A stretch of 64,000 nucleotides of DNA from Blasia pusilla (taxonomy: Eukaryota > Marchantiophyta > Marchantiopsida > Blasiales), in the NCBI GenBank assembly GCA_050084515.1, contig CM114273.1:42594001-42658000 (forward strand), given 5' to 3'. Under the pieces are notes generated by a model, which saw nothing but the letters and a program-made list of their open reading frames with translations, did no database searches and was not told the origin of the DNA. The position numbers and the translations under genes were made by a program. This document shows positions 13,001-26,000 of this stretch, piece by piece. Positions within the stretch are counted from its first letter, which is position 1. Each line of letters starts with the position of its first letter.

Positions 13001-16000
13001 TCATCAAGTACTATACCATTCATTATGTGCAAGTATGTCAGCCATCACCAATGGCAGTCTAGATGCTGTACCCTGGTGACTGCCAAAGTTCCTCCCGTCC
13101 TCTGAAAAAAATGGAAAAGATTTGATCATTTAGGTGGGGGTTGTTTCATTTCTGTGGTTCACTAATCACCAAAGAGAGTCTCCTAGGACCCCCTGAAGCT
13201 TGACCTGTAGTCATGTCTAAACTGGCCTGGGACTTCCCATTTCTTGTAATTGTAAAGAAGGGACTATGTTCCACCTACATGAGGTTTGATTGCTTGTAGC
13301 TAGTGAAGAAGGTTGGAAAGGGAGGAAGGATATATCAAATTTTTGATTAGTATAGTTTTGGAGTAGAAATTCTCAAGGGCATATGAAACATGCAGTTCTT
13401 GAGACACCGAAGGTCACCACAATGAGTCTTTACTTGTTAAGTAGTGCCTACCTTGTGACCATAGTTCCCACAGCCTGTTTGGACTGTCCTAGAGACTGCA
13501 ATGGTTGCAAAGGGACAATGAAGCGAAGAAATTGCCATACAAGAGGATGGAGACAAAAACTAGAGAAAATGAAAGGAGGAAGGGATTTATTGTCCAAGAG
13601 GACTAAAGAGGGCCATTGGACTTTGATTTGTGATGCTTGCAACAACTGGGCAGGATATACCATAGTCCAGGAAATCCTATGAAGACCTCTGAGAAAGAGA
13701 AACTACCCATGGAGTAGTGAATGTCATAGCCTTGTAACTATGGACCCGGCATCCCGGTTGGACCATAGAAAGTCTGGGATGGACCCAGGTGGGGAAGAAG
13801 TGAAACGTAACATAGGAGAGGAGAGAGACTTGTGCGGAGTGGGTGCTTACCATGCAGTGTGTTGTTGTGGATTTTCCAGGTATCAAACAAGATACTCTCT
13901 TGGAACTCTCTACCTTACCTTAGTGGAATCCCCAAAAGATGTTACTTTCCAGTGCACCAGCTTTGGGCAATGCATAACGGCCTACTCATGTGATGAACAG
14001 GTCCGGTGGTAGTAGAAATTTCAACTTGGGTTGCTGCTGCTCTCTAAGCTGTAAACTTCGCACAAGTAATCAGCTAGTATGTGGAAGCTTCATCCCCACC
14101 ATCAGATCACTAGAGACTACGCATAAGTTAGACTTGTGGCCTTGGACCATAAATCTGTCTTTTTGGATGGTGCTAGTGACCGAGGGTGGTGCAGAGGGAG
14201 GAAGAAGTAGAGAAAGTACCATATGAGATGAGGGATACTCTCTCATATAGTGTGAGGCTATCACAGTTTGTTTGGTTCGATGGCTTAGTTGATCTGAAAA
14301 CGCTACTGGGTGACTTGTGCCTTAGGTATCTGAAAAACTACGTTGCCCTCTTGACAAGCACTGCCATGCCGTTGCAGCTGCTTGCCTGTTATCTTCTAGG
14401 ATCACAAATGAACATCTGCAAAAAATGAAGACTAGTTGCTCGACTGATTGTGAGGATTCAGTCTGCTCAGTTGATGGTCTGTGGTAGGAGCTGTTCCCTG
14501 GTTGGTCTTTGCAGGTATGCACTTTCATATCTTGGTCTGTTTGGTCTCTGTGGATGCTAAATATTGAAATTCGTCTTTATCTGCTTGTTATTTATTTCCT
14601 TCATGAAAGGTTGGAGGGTCTGTTGTCTGTATCATTTTTGTTCGTTTGTCTTTAGTAAATGTCCATTTGTTGCCTTCCCTCTTTCTCTCTCCCTCCATAA
14701 GAAACTTGATCAACATTTATGTGGGCAATCAAAATTGTTTGCCACTGGCCAAGCAATTCAAATCCGATTCCAAGATCAAACACGCCGACAGCATGTATTT
14801 TTGAATTTGAGGAGAAATTGGGTCCACAATTCTGCTCTTGTGTTACAACACCAAACCTAGGCTGCTGATGTTTTTACAAAGCCCCTTGCTGGACCTATAT
14901 CTGTCACTTCTCCAATAATTCGGCAGCAGCCAATTACAATTTCATCTAAAAATGTATAAATGTGTGGATGGGTCTGCTTCTTTTCATCAATTGTACACAG
15001 TGGATGATTTTCCTGATAAATCATCTACTGAGTGGGAGTGTTGAGTTTAGCCTACTAAATTTAACTACTACTGTTGTCTGGTTTCTTGTGCCATATGTGT
15101 CCATCATTCACATACACCATCATGCAATCGTCATGATCTCTTGGGGCTGCACAGACTTGAATGAGTGTTTTGGTTTTCAATTTCCGGTATTTACTGTAGA
15201 CTGATGTCTTCCCTATTACTTGTGAAATGGGAGATACTGCTAATTCTCTCAACAAAAGACTTGCAGTTGTAGAACATGGCTTGGAAGACCCTCTTTTAAC
15301 TTTCAAGTGTTTAGAAGCACTTTCCGGTTCTTAGGAAAACAACTCATGATCTGATGGATGTTGTTGGCTTCTTCACAGGACCTTGTCCCATTATTAAGTC
15401 CCCATGGTCAGATTGTGAGTATTGTTTTTGAGACTGAAAGAAGGGATTCAGCAATAGTTCGATATGAACCCTCTGGTACAAAAGGTGATGACGTTGTGGC
15501 CAGAGTTCGGGAAGCTTTCAATAATACTGAAATTAAGGAGAAATCCCTTGTGGTAGAGCCCTTCCGGCCTGACTCTCTACTGTTCATTGGTAATCTTACC
15601 CCGGAAATTGATGATACGATGCTACGGCAAATGTTTGAGCCACATGGGACAGTTGAGCGCGCTTTTGTAAGTATCTAAGAAGAACTCATTATTTATTGTT
15701 AATAGTAATCTTGCAATTTATGTCATTATGATTTTGGAATATGTGAGGAAGCTTTGCATTGTTTTAGGGGAAGGCATTCCTACATCAAGAGGTGATTTAA
15801 AATACACTGGAGTCATCGAGGATTCACACCACTGGATGATTGAATTTCTGCCTCAGGTCTTGAGAAATGCTGAAGGTCGGAGCAAAGGCTATGGATTCGT
15901 GGAGTACGGTCTGAAGGCTCAGGTATGATGGAAGTTGGTGTGTCTCTCAAGAATAGTCCATTCCATCTTATGGTTTAGAGATATAGGTATCGAGTTAGAA

Positions 16001-19000
16001 CTTTATATCGCATATTTTCTGCTGTCAGGATATTGTGCAATCAATTACAGATCTTTTGGCTGTCTCCTTATATCTGAAGTATGATTCCCTGTGGCTTGTA
16101 TGTCACACCTCTACAATTAAGCAAGGATGTGAATATCCTGAGTTTCTCTTAGACTTTTGAGTAGTTTTGACTGATTTCCCTCTGGAGGGTTCATCTGTTG
16201 TTGAGTATAACTATGCTGTTTGACACTTTTTCTAGCTATCCCATATGTTTGTCTGGGATCACATCACAACATGGGTTTGAATTCTGTGTTACATGAACAG
16301 GTTCTCAGTGAACTGGATCGTTTCAAAGTATGGGAGCATCGATGATAGAGCATATGTTTGTTCTCTTACTTCTATGTGTGATCCATTCCAGGCTAGTGCC
16401 GCTAAACTTGCTATGGGAAATATCAACATGGATGGCCGTGTTCTTCGAGTGGAGTGGTCAGATTGTCGGAAGATATCTGACATGTTCTCTACTGTACTTT
16501 TTGTTGACCGGATATCAAAAGACTTTCCTCATGTACGTGTTCATGTACTCTACCATACTGCCTGTATGCAGTGATGTATAGTAACAGTGTGGCTTGTGTA
16601 ATTATCTGACTGTTCCTGTGTGACTTATCAGATTGAAGAATCACTTAGAAACCTGTTTGGGCAACATGGAAAAGTCAGGGACTGCCATTTGGCAATTGGT
16701 ATGAATCAGCAGTTTCGAGGCTTTGGTTTTATTGACTTCTATCATTCAACATCTGCTGACAAGGGTATATACTTTCTTGGCCACATCAAACGTAACTGCC
16801 TGTGTCATGTGACTAAACATGCTACTTGTTCATGGAGAGAGTCACATCTGTTATCTACTTGATTGTGTAACAGACTTGTTTTCCAGTTTAATGTTGGAAA
16901 ATGTGTCAGTAACTATAAGCTTTCTTTCTATACAGCTCATCAAGCTTTAGATGGTCATGAGGTGCAAGGATCAAACATTAGAGTCAGCTTTGCGAATCCA
17001 TCGAAATCAGCACAGGTATGTGGTTCAAGTCGTGTCCTCTCCTCTTAAAGAATTGAAATCCCTTGAAAAGAAGCTAGTGAAATAATACTGTACTCACAAT
17101 GTAGATTTTATGATAACCTTAGAACCCATACACTCACTGGAGGCTAGAAATGAATTGATGGTGAATTAGTGGGTTTGATACTGAGCTTTCAACATATCCC
17201 TGAAGTGTTTAATTTTTTGTTGTGTCATAGCTTTCCCACTGGCATTCCTAGTTCTGTCACAACATTGCAGTAAATTGGAAAGTGTTGAATAAGGAGCAGA
17301 CAAAAATTCCAATTTCCATTGTGTAAGCTTGTAAACTTCTCAGCACATTTTTGAGTATGTTTAGGTTGATATCATGGGTTCATTTTGAGAAAAAGAATAA
17401 CCAGCAGAAGTATCTCCTTGTTCAAAGTCAGAGCTAGCATCAGCTAGACTATCCATGATTTCAGCTTGTACACAATCAGCAAATCAGTTTCTATCTCTAC
17501 ACTAAATCAGAGCCCTACCATGATGTGACTCTTCTTATTATCTAACAGATACTAAGCAGGATTCTACACAGTGACACCTTGCACTCACAATACAGATCCT
17601 CACATGTCACCAGCTCAGAGATCAGACATGGCTCACCTCATTGAGCACAAACAATCTCCATCAGCATACCAGACGAAACAACCTGCCTTCCAGTGAGGCT
17701 CTAGCAAGCACAGCAATTAGTCTCAATCTCCTCTTCCTACTCTCTGATCACTCCGCAGCAGGACCAAGAGCCTCAGGAGTCCTCACCAAAACTGTGCATA
17801 CTGTAGAATTAGCTTCTGCTCTCTGAACAGAGACATTATATCCATGAGGGTGAGCACTTCTGGCCCTTAGATCTTCTTGAACAGATCCATACCCTAAATA
17901 ACAGATGGTGGCTAGCCCTAACGCGAGAATTGCCCTAATTCAAGGTTACCCTAAAAAGATAGAGGAACACTAAGTTATCTCTAGCTAACTAAATCAGTAT
18001 CCAACTAAGTTAGTATCTGACTAACTACTTTTAGGGCATGACTAAACTAGATATTAACAAATTTCAACACATTTGACTGCAGTCGTACAAGTCAAGATTT
18101 GGTACTCAAGGAGGACAATCTGTAACGACTCTTACTGGGAGAGGAGGATTTCATGGTGAGCAATGTGATTCATTAAAGTACCTGAACTGTTTGCAGCATT
18201 TGTTGTTCTAGTTATCATATTCTTGTTGTTGTTGGACTGCAACATGGGATTCTAAGAGTAGAGACATTGACTTTTCAGATCACATGATGCGGCCAGTTGG
18301 TCCTGCTGTGGTAGGTTCAGCTATGAGGGGCCACATGACAATGCCTCTAATTGGCAGCCGATTTCTTGATCATGGCCGAAGTAATATGATGGGAATGGGC
18401 ATTGGAATGGTAAGATACATTTCATCTTGCATGTCAGTTATTATGAGACTTCAGAGTGACCTCTTTGAAGTGATGTAAAGTTCTATGGTTATCCGCAAAA
18501 GAAATACAACGAGTGTAGGTAACAAAGATGTCCTTCTCAGAACCCATGTTTGACTGTGTACCTAAAGCAGTAGACATGGCAGATTACCTTAAGTAATACA
18601 CTTGTTGCTTTAGCCGTTTTCGGTTTCAGGAAGGATTTTTTTACGAACTGCAGTAAAAGCTGATTTTCCACTTGTCATCTTGTTGCACAGCAATTTGGAA
18701 GAGGAGCTCCTGTCGGTCCTGGAATGATTGGGCGGAGTCTAGTGCAGCCTCTCATAGGGACCGGTGCTGGCATGCTTGGGCCTGGATCAGTAGCTGCAAG
18801 TATGATGGGCCGTGGACCAAATATCATGCTAAGTAACATAGGGCCACGGTCGGGAATATCAGGAGGATTTGTGCAGCAAGGTTCTCGAATTTCGTCTGGA
18901 AGAGGTATTTATGATAATATAAGTATGCAAAATACAGTATAGGTTGCAAGGCTCGTCGTGGTTGATTGATATTTCATTGTTGACAAAAGGCTGCTTTAGA

Positions 19001-22000
19001 GTTTGAGTACAGCATGCATTAAGAGTGTTCCTGCCTCAGATTGCTCGTCTGGTTTTTGTACTTGGTTGATTTATTCAGACTTAATTGTGGATTGGTTGAT
19101 TCAGGTCCCTTGCCCATAAATTCAGCAGCAATTGCTCAGGTACACAAAGTCTGACCTCTAGTTTTGGGCGTGGTCTAGTACCGCCACTATGTTTATCTTT
19201 AGACATCCTTGTATGTTGTGGGCATTATGCATATGATCAGCACTTGTTGGTTTTGATAACAACAACAAAGCCGCTGTTTGGTCTCTTCGTTCACAAAACC
19301 AGGCTCAGATTGGTAAGTTCTTACATAGGTGTGTGAAAGCTACAGAGCATCACCAGGACCAGCGGACCTCGTCTGTCCTCACTGGCAACGTTTTATACTG
19401 CTAAAGTCCTTTGACCCTTTAAGGTTTCGATGGATATAAATCACTTCTTTCATTCATTCCTTAATATTATGACATAAGATTGGTTTCATTTGGGAACTCA
19501 TCAGTAATGCCTTTTGTGAATCAGGTTGCCACAGCACAAGCTAAGGCACGGGAAGAGGAGGCAAAGGCAAGAGCAGAGGTGAGGTGGCTTTTTCTTCAAA
19601 CTCCAAATTTAGTGGATGAAAATCTACAATATGATGTGTTATTTGTTTGTGGAAGATAATATTGTGTCAGATTGAGATGTTATCACATCTCTGGAATAAT
19701 GATAGTTTTGAAATTGCCTGGCTTTTTCAGGGTGCGGATGGACTTAACAGTCAGATCATTCATGCGTTTTTGTTCTGTAAAGTTAGGCACTTGTAAATGC
19801 CTCTTCATCATCCTTACTTTGAGAAGTTGGAAATGTGAAGAACAGGGTTCTGACTACTGTATGACATCTACTATGACAGGCACAAGCTGGTGCAAAGCAT
19901 AGTGCTGCTGAGCAGGAACGCTTGGAACAGTTTCGCAAAGTGGGAGCTAGCCAAACTCAACCCGCATCGGTATTTTTTTTTTTCGCCGCATTTGTTTTGA
20001 TCAAGTGTGTCATGTGTGCATGTTTTGTTAGAGTAAGGTTTATCTAACTTGTTGTGATTTTAAACTTTTTATGTTCTTTTTGGCCCAAAACTTGCAGCAA
20101 CAAGTTCAGACCTACTATCACCAGCAAACACAGTCTGCTGGACTAGAACAGCAGTACAAGCAGACTGTACCTCAGTTTTCCTATAAGCAAACCTATCAAC
20201 AGTCTGCACAGCAGCAGACCACCCCACAAGCACAATATCAGGTGTCTGGAAACTTCTTTGAACCTATGACCAAAGGTTCCTGGATTTGATTTGTCCCCAT
20301 TTCTGATTTATGCATGCCAGGGTAAAGCATTTACTTACGAAATCTAAATCACAGGTGTTTTAGTAGAGAATCACCTGTTTGATTAATGGAATCATGAGTG
20401 CTTCTGGGGTTTTTTTTCAGCCCTTGAGAGATTAGTAATTAGTGACTGGAATGCCTTTTGGGGCCTGGAGACTGGAATTCTAGCTCAGTATGATTGGATT
20501 TTCCTTTTGGTAATGAAGGGATGAATGGCCAGATTTAGTGAATCATTGGGTTTACTGAATTATGGAGCCTCTGATCTGGTAGCATCAACAATCTGTTCAA
20601 CAGTTGTCGGCGGGAAAGCCCTCTCAACAAGCTTATAGCTCTCAATATTATTCACCAGCTACACAACAGTATGCACAACAGGCCCAGCCACTGCAAGCGA
20701 TCCAACAACAGCAGTCACAGCCCCAGTTGCAACCATCACAACAATCGCAATCACAGCAACAGCAGCAGCAGGTGCAGACGCAGCAAATACAACAGCAGCA
20801 GCAACAGCTACTGCCAGACCAGGTAATCGAGATTTAGCTGAAATCAGTTTGAAAAGAAAACTTAATATGGTTAGATTTGAAATTTTCTGTTACTGATGAA
20901 AAGCTTTGGATTATGTACTGCAGTATTCACAGCAGGTATACTATCAGCAACCTTCCCAACCAGTTGTACAGGTAGTCCTTAATCTTTAGTTACTTCTTAA
21001 ACATTATTAAAAAAAACTGTCCTGAATTGTAAACATTAGGTGTAGAAGTTCTGGAAAACAATCCCAGATTTGTTAAGTTTGGTTAATTCCAGCAGCTGTA
21101 AAGGCACGCATTTACAAAGTTGATCAGCATTTTGCCCTTGATTTGTGATATTTTTCAGCCAGCTGCAAGTACGCAGCAACAGTATGCCCAGTATGCTCAG
21201 CAGTATGTTCAACAATATGGGCAGCAGCAACAGTACACTCCACAATATGTTCAAACAGCTCAGCAGTATCCTCAAACAGTTCAACAGCAAGCGCCAACTC
21301 AATACACTCAACAAGATTATGCAGACTATTATGCTCAACAGCAACAGGCTCTAAGTCAGCAACCTCAGATTGCTCCCACAACAGCTGCTGCAGTTGTGGC
21401 TACAGCAGTGGTGCCTGCCCAAACACCAGATGTAGCTCAGGCTCAGCAACAACAAGCTTATGCTGCGTATTACCAGCAACGAGTATGATTCCTTTTTATC
21501 ATTTTTGGCCCCATGGTGTTTATGATTTGAGTTGCTTCACAACCAGGTGTTCAAATGGTTACAAGGGAAAACAATTGAGCAGTATTGAGGGAGCCTATCT
21601 GCACCTCAGGTGACAGATGAGGGTAGATCTTGAACATATGAACTGTCATGTAGGTATTTGTCAAGTTTGTAAAATTTCTGACTGCGTGAATGCAGGCTCA
21701 AGAGGCAGTTGCACAAGCTGGAGCAACTGCAGTACAGTCAAGTACTACAGCAGCCAATTCACAACAGACCCTTGAAGCACAGTGGGCTGCATATTATGCT
21801 GCCCAGGCAGCCCAGCAACAGGTGACAATTTTCGTTGGTGTTGAATATCTTGGCTGTCATGTGTTAACTTACCGTCGGTTCAAGTGGATGTGGAAGATGC
21901 TTACTTAGTTACTGAGTTGACTTTTCGTATTGAAGGTCTTCTCCTTCTTGTCATGAAGTCTTGAAAATATGTAGGTTTAGATTTCCCCCTAACTGGATTT

Positions 22001-23063
22001 CTGTTGCATTGTATTCTGGCAGACCACTACAGCAGCCACATATGATCAGCAGCAAGCAGTTTATGCCCAGCTACAATGTTATGCAACAGCTGGCTCTGCT
22101 GGTTACTATCAGGTCCTCTCTTTCCCAATTCGTTTGATAGCCCTCTAAATGGGTCAGAAACTAACACAGAACCAAGTTGGCAAAGACCAGAGATCTGTGA
22201 CACTGTAAACTTATTCCTCAAAGTTAATTGTTGCCAATACGTTGTACAATGTAATGATCCACACTGGCTGGTCTTTGAGTTATATCTTTTACCTATTGCC
22301 TAGGTTTTTATATTGATACAAGAAAGGTCAACATGATATGTTCAATTACTGTGTTTTCTTTTTGAACTCTTGTTCTGAATTCTGAATTTCTGCAATTTTT
22401 TCTTTCTCAGCAACCTGCTGCAGTGGATATAGGCCAGAAGCGCACAGCAGACCAAATTGATTATTCAGCTCAGGTATGATGCAAATTACTGTCGTCTCTC
22501 AATTCTTGTTTTTTTACATGAAGTCACAAAAAAACCATCTACCCCATGTTGTAATGGGACACAGTGGTTAGAGTGGTTGAAACACGTAGTGAAATTAAGA
22601 TTTTAGACTTGAAATCCTCCCTACCTCTTATTTTGCCTTGCAGGTTGGCTATAATTACCAGCAGCAGATACCAACAGCTACTGTGAGCTATCAACAACAG
22701 GAAGGGAGTAATGGCACAACAGCATACCAACAAACGTCAACGTCTGCATCAGCTGTTTATCAACCTGTATCCACTGTGGTTGGTTACCAGCAACCTGCAT
22801 CTGCATACCAGCAGCAGGCTGGATCTGGAGTTCCTTATTCGCAACAGACCCCTACTGCTACTGGGTATGCAGTATCTGTGCCTGGTGGTTATCAGCAGCC
22901 AGTGGCGCCCGTTACATCGCTTTACAAGCAGTCAGTAGCTCCTGTAGCAGCAGGCTATTTACAGGCCCCAGCAGCAGCAGCAGCTGTAACAAGTTATGGA
23001 CAACCAAATCACTTGGCGGTTTCAACTCCAGTCTATGATTACAGTAAACGACCACGCTTCTAA
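10028..23063 (+). CDS. RAVER-like RNA-binding protein, three RRMs and Q/Y-rich tail (20 exons)
   Basis: Exons: 10028-10480, 15379-15666, 15857-15922, 16392-16532, 16632-16764, 16936-17015, 18083-18155, 18279-18409, 18691-18904, 19105-19139, 19525-19578, 19880-19969, 20098-20241, 20583-20822, 20924-20971, 21159-21482, 21696-21821, 22023-22112, 22411-22473, 22644-23063. All 19 introns are GT-AG and the frame stays open, giving 1070 residues. The N-terminus is acidic and disordered. RRM1 covers about 138-212, RRM2 about 217-293 (LLFIGNL and SKGYGFVEY as RNP2/RNP1), and RRM3 about 303-382 (TVLFVDR, FRGFGFIDF). The RRM2-RRM3 linker and order resemble animal RAVER (PTB-binding) proteins. Then follow a Gly/Met-rich part (388-538), a charged helical stretch (539-586), a Gln/Tyr-rich prion-like region (587-910) and a basic end, KRPRF. 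Likely a nuclear pre-mRNA-binding or splicing cofactor; the exact role is inferred. The start chosen is the first ATG in frame with RRM1. Confidence 0.88.
10481..15378 (+). other. First intron of the RAVER-like gene (4.9 kb)
   Basis: The donor GTGAGC follows codon 151 and the acceptor TTCACAG precedes GACCTTGTC, both in phase 0; the join falls inside RRM1. It is by far the largest intron of the gene. Apart from a copia-type fragment at about 14700-14960 I recognise no gene inside. A plus-strand coding-like stretch at about 10910-11185 (LKKQGLTITETAGEMPPDIL) resembles nothing I know. Large first introns often hold regulatory elements, but I see no specific one. Confidence 0.75.
14700..14960 (+). 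pseudogene. Ty1/copia RNase H C-terminal remnant in intron 1
   Basis: In the plus strand, split over frames, a GQSKL-like stretch, SNPIPRSNT, RRNWVHNSALVLQH and AADVFTKPLAGP occur in order. The end of copia RNase H has the pattern NQSA--L--NP----R-KHI, then a terminal A-D-FTKPL hallmark. The hallmark is clear; the rest is frameshifted. It is an old fragment with no neighbouring RT, inserted in the intron in the sense direction. Confidence 0.55.
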
Positions 23064-26000
23064 AGGAATTCCCTTGATTATAAGAACAATAGTGGATCCC
23101 TCATCCAAAGCAGCGATCGACTTGGTGGGTTTTAATCGATAAGTTCAATACTCCAGAAGTGAGGGTGCTTTGCTCGCTGTTGATGTCCTGATTCACCCGA
23201 CCATGCAGCAAGTCAGAGCTCCTTAGCCGGTATGAGGAGGCTGTTGCTCCCTTGCTCACCTATCTTTGTAGAGGGAAATGGTACTATGCAAACGAGTTCA
23301 AAGTCTGACTGAAATGTGAAAGAAGGGGGTTCATGAGGGGAGAAATTTCTTTGAGTTAGTATTTGAGGAAAGTGTTAGGTTTTCCCGTTTGGGAATGTCT
23401 GGGAAGCGAGCGGCATCTGTTTCAAAGTAAGGTCTATGTAGGAATTGGCATGGATTCTTGTACCCTGTATTGAAGGGAAGGTCAGCAAGGGATGCATGAG
23501 TCAGGTGTGGGCTGCATTGAGTTTGCTTGTCTATGCTTGAGCTGCATATGAAGGGATTGCTTTGAAGATGGGTTGAACCAAAAGTAGCACAGGAAGGTGC
23601 CCAGGTTTCAACACTGAAGTTAGAAGTGTAGACTTTTTTTCTTTCTGTCCTGTGCACTTGTTGAGGAAGTGGGACTGGGGGTATAGCAGTAAAGGTAGGT
23701 GTCACGGAAGGAGAAGCAAGTCTCTGAGGCCATATCATTCATTATTGAAAAGTGATACATAGGAATGAGGAGCTTGGACATTTTTCTGAGGTATCAAATT
23801 TTGCATTTTTTTCAGTCTCGTCTTTTTCCATTTCGTTAGGAATTTCTTAGGGAGTCGACTTAAGGTGTAACCAGTGAAGGAAGTTGGGGTTCAGTGGGAA
23901 AAGAGAATGTGATGTCACCATAAGTTGAGGCTGGACTAGGAGAAATAGACACATGAGTTTTTTCAGGCAGTTAGTAGACTTGTAGACCTCTAGAATGGGC
24001 TCCTCATGTCAACCAACAATGCCTCTTTTGTGGCTTGCATGGAGAAGAACCCTCAATCATGAACAGGCTGCTGGCTACATTAAGGAGGCACGTGCAGATC
24101 GGGAGCAGGTACTTTAGGAGCATCGACATCACCGCTGTTGCTGTGGGCTTTACCCATTCACCTTTCTGATGTGGGGTTTAGAAGTCGTGGCTCAAAAGAA
24201 GCCATTCTGGGGATTGGCTGGATTAATGTCCAGGACTGAAAATGAGTAGGAAGGGGATGGTGGTATAAATTGATATCACACAAGAAGGCAAGGAACTGGG
24301 AAGCCCTCTTTCTCTCCATTTGAGGACTGAATTATTGAGAAAGTGTAATTTGCTGGTTATGTAGAGTGTTACTTTTTGCTCAATGAAGCATGACAAGCTG
24401 TTCCCTTCTATTTGAATGTCCGTCTTTTGTCCTAAATATTATATAAAATGCGCAGCTCATTGCATGCAGAGCATAAAGCTGACTTTTGAAGGGAAATGTT
24501 GAGCTTAGTTTTGTCAGAGCAAGGAGGCATGTTCTTGATGAATAATTAGCAGACCAGGCTTAGTATCTCGAAGATCTCTGAAAGCGAATGCTGGCATTAT
24601 AACAAAAGGCGTCTGCATTTTAATGGCATATCTGCACATTCAAGTCTATCAGAGGAGGAGTCTGCGTTCATTGTCTTGCAAGTGCTAAGGAGATTCCAAA
24701 ACCTTTTTTACATTTAATACCATCTACTGCAGTTATAGTACTGATTATCAAGTTGTTCAGTTGATTTGGGGTGTGGAACTATTCAGAAAGTGATTATTCT
24801 GATCTGATTGCTTTCTGTCAAGTAGGGGCGTCCATTGACTCATCTGCCATGTGTCGGTGTCAATGTGAGCAGCTTGTAGGAACTGCTCTCCAGAGTCTCT
24901 GGAAAGTTTCCCCTCTCCTGGAGAAATCGACGCAGGATCACTTCTGTTCTGGTAATCTCTGTGGATCATGTGAAGTAGGCATTGTTCTTAAAACTCTGGA
25001 AGTGGCACTGCGAGAGGACTTCTTGGGCGGTCCTTCTCATAATGCGATGACTACCAAATTGCTGTGTTTCCTTCTGTTTCCAAATCCTTCACTGTCACCG
25101 GTGATCTCATTTTCACCATGGAACGTTTTCCTTGGGTTGTTCTGGTAGGTTTTACAGATTTCTTACATGAGTTTGGTCACCGAGACTGTAGGAGAGTCCA
25201 CAATAAGCACAATCTCCTTCATTTTGTGTTGTCAATGTGTGTACTTCGAGGATTTGTCTTCAAATGTATGATGATTTGCATCAGTGAGATGGTCATAATG
25301 GAATCTTTTTTAAGATGCTATATTACTTTACTAGTTAGCCTGCTTGCCTTGAAAGGTACTAGGTTATCATGAGAAACTCTTAACTTTTTGGTTTAGGTGT
25401 TTGGAATGAGCAGCGACTTTGAGAAATGTTTGTTTTTTCAATCATCACTCTTTGTGGAACAAAATGCAATTCTCGTAAACTTTTAATGGAAAATGTAGTA
25501 GATGTTGAGAAGGTTTGAGTGTTCTATCGGGAGCTGCTGATCTGCTCAATATTATGAAGTATGTCCATGATGTGGACCATTGCGTCTCCAGCACATCTGC
25601 TCTATGTAGAAAGTATGGCAATATCAACTTTGGTGCATTGTGGGTTGTGGATGGCTCAATTGGACTCTTTCTGTCGTACACAATGACTTCAGGCTGCATG
25701 GAGCAGCTAGATTGGTTTACCTGAAAATTTTCCCTGCCTCTGTAGGTTGGGTCTTTGCAGTACTAGACAACTGCTCAGACCCATTACTCATATTTTCCAT
25801 GTTTTCACATGTGTATTGTGGTTGTATGATTCATTTTCTTGGATGGAATGGACAGTAATAAATTAGAAGGCTGAGTTTGGAGATTGTTTGTGCTGGCACA
25901 GTCGTAACTAACTGGGGTAAGACTCTGAAGATGTCTATGCCTTCCTTGGTCTCCTGACAGATCTTCTTGTAAGTTGTTGTAATGAGGACAGGTCTACCTC

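Noticed and set aside
24771-25148. 125-codon open frame in the 3' flank of the RAVER-like gene
   Set aside because: No similarity to a known family, no clear splice partners and ordinary composition; likely chance.
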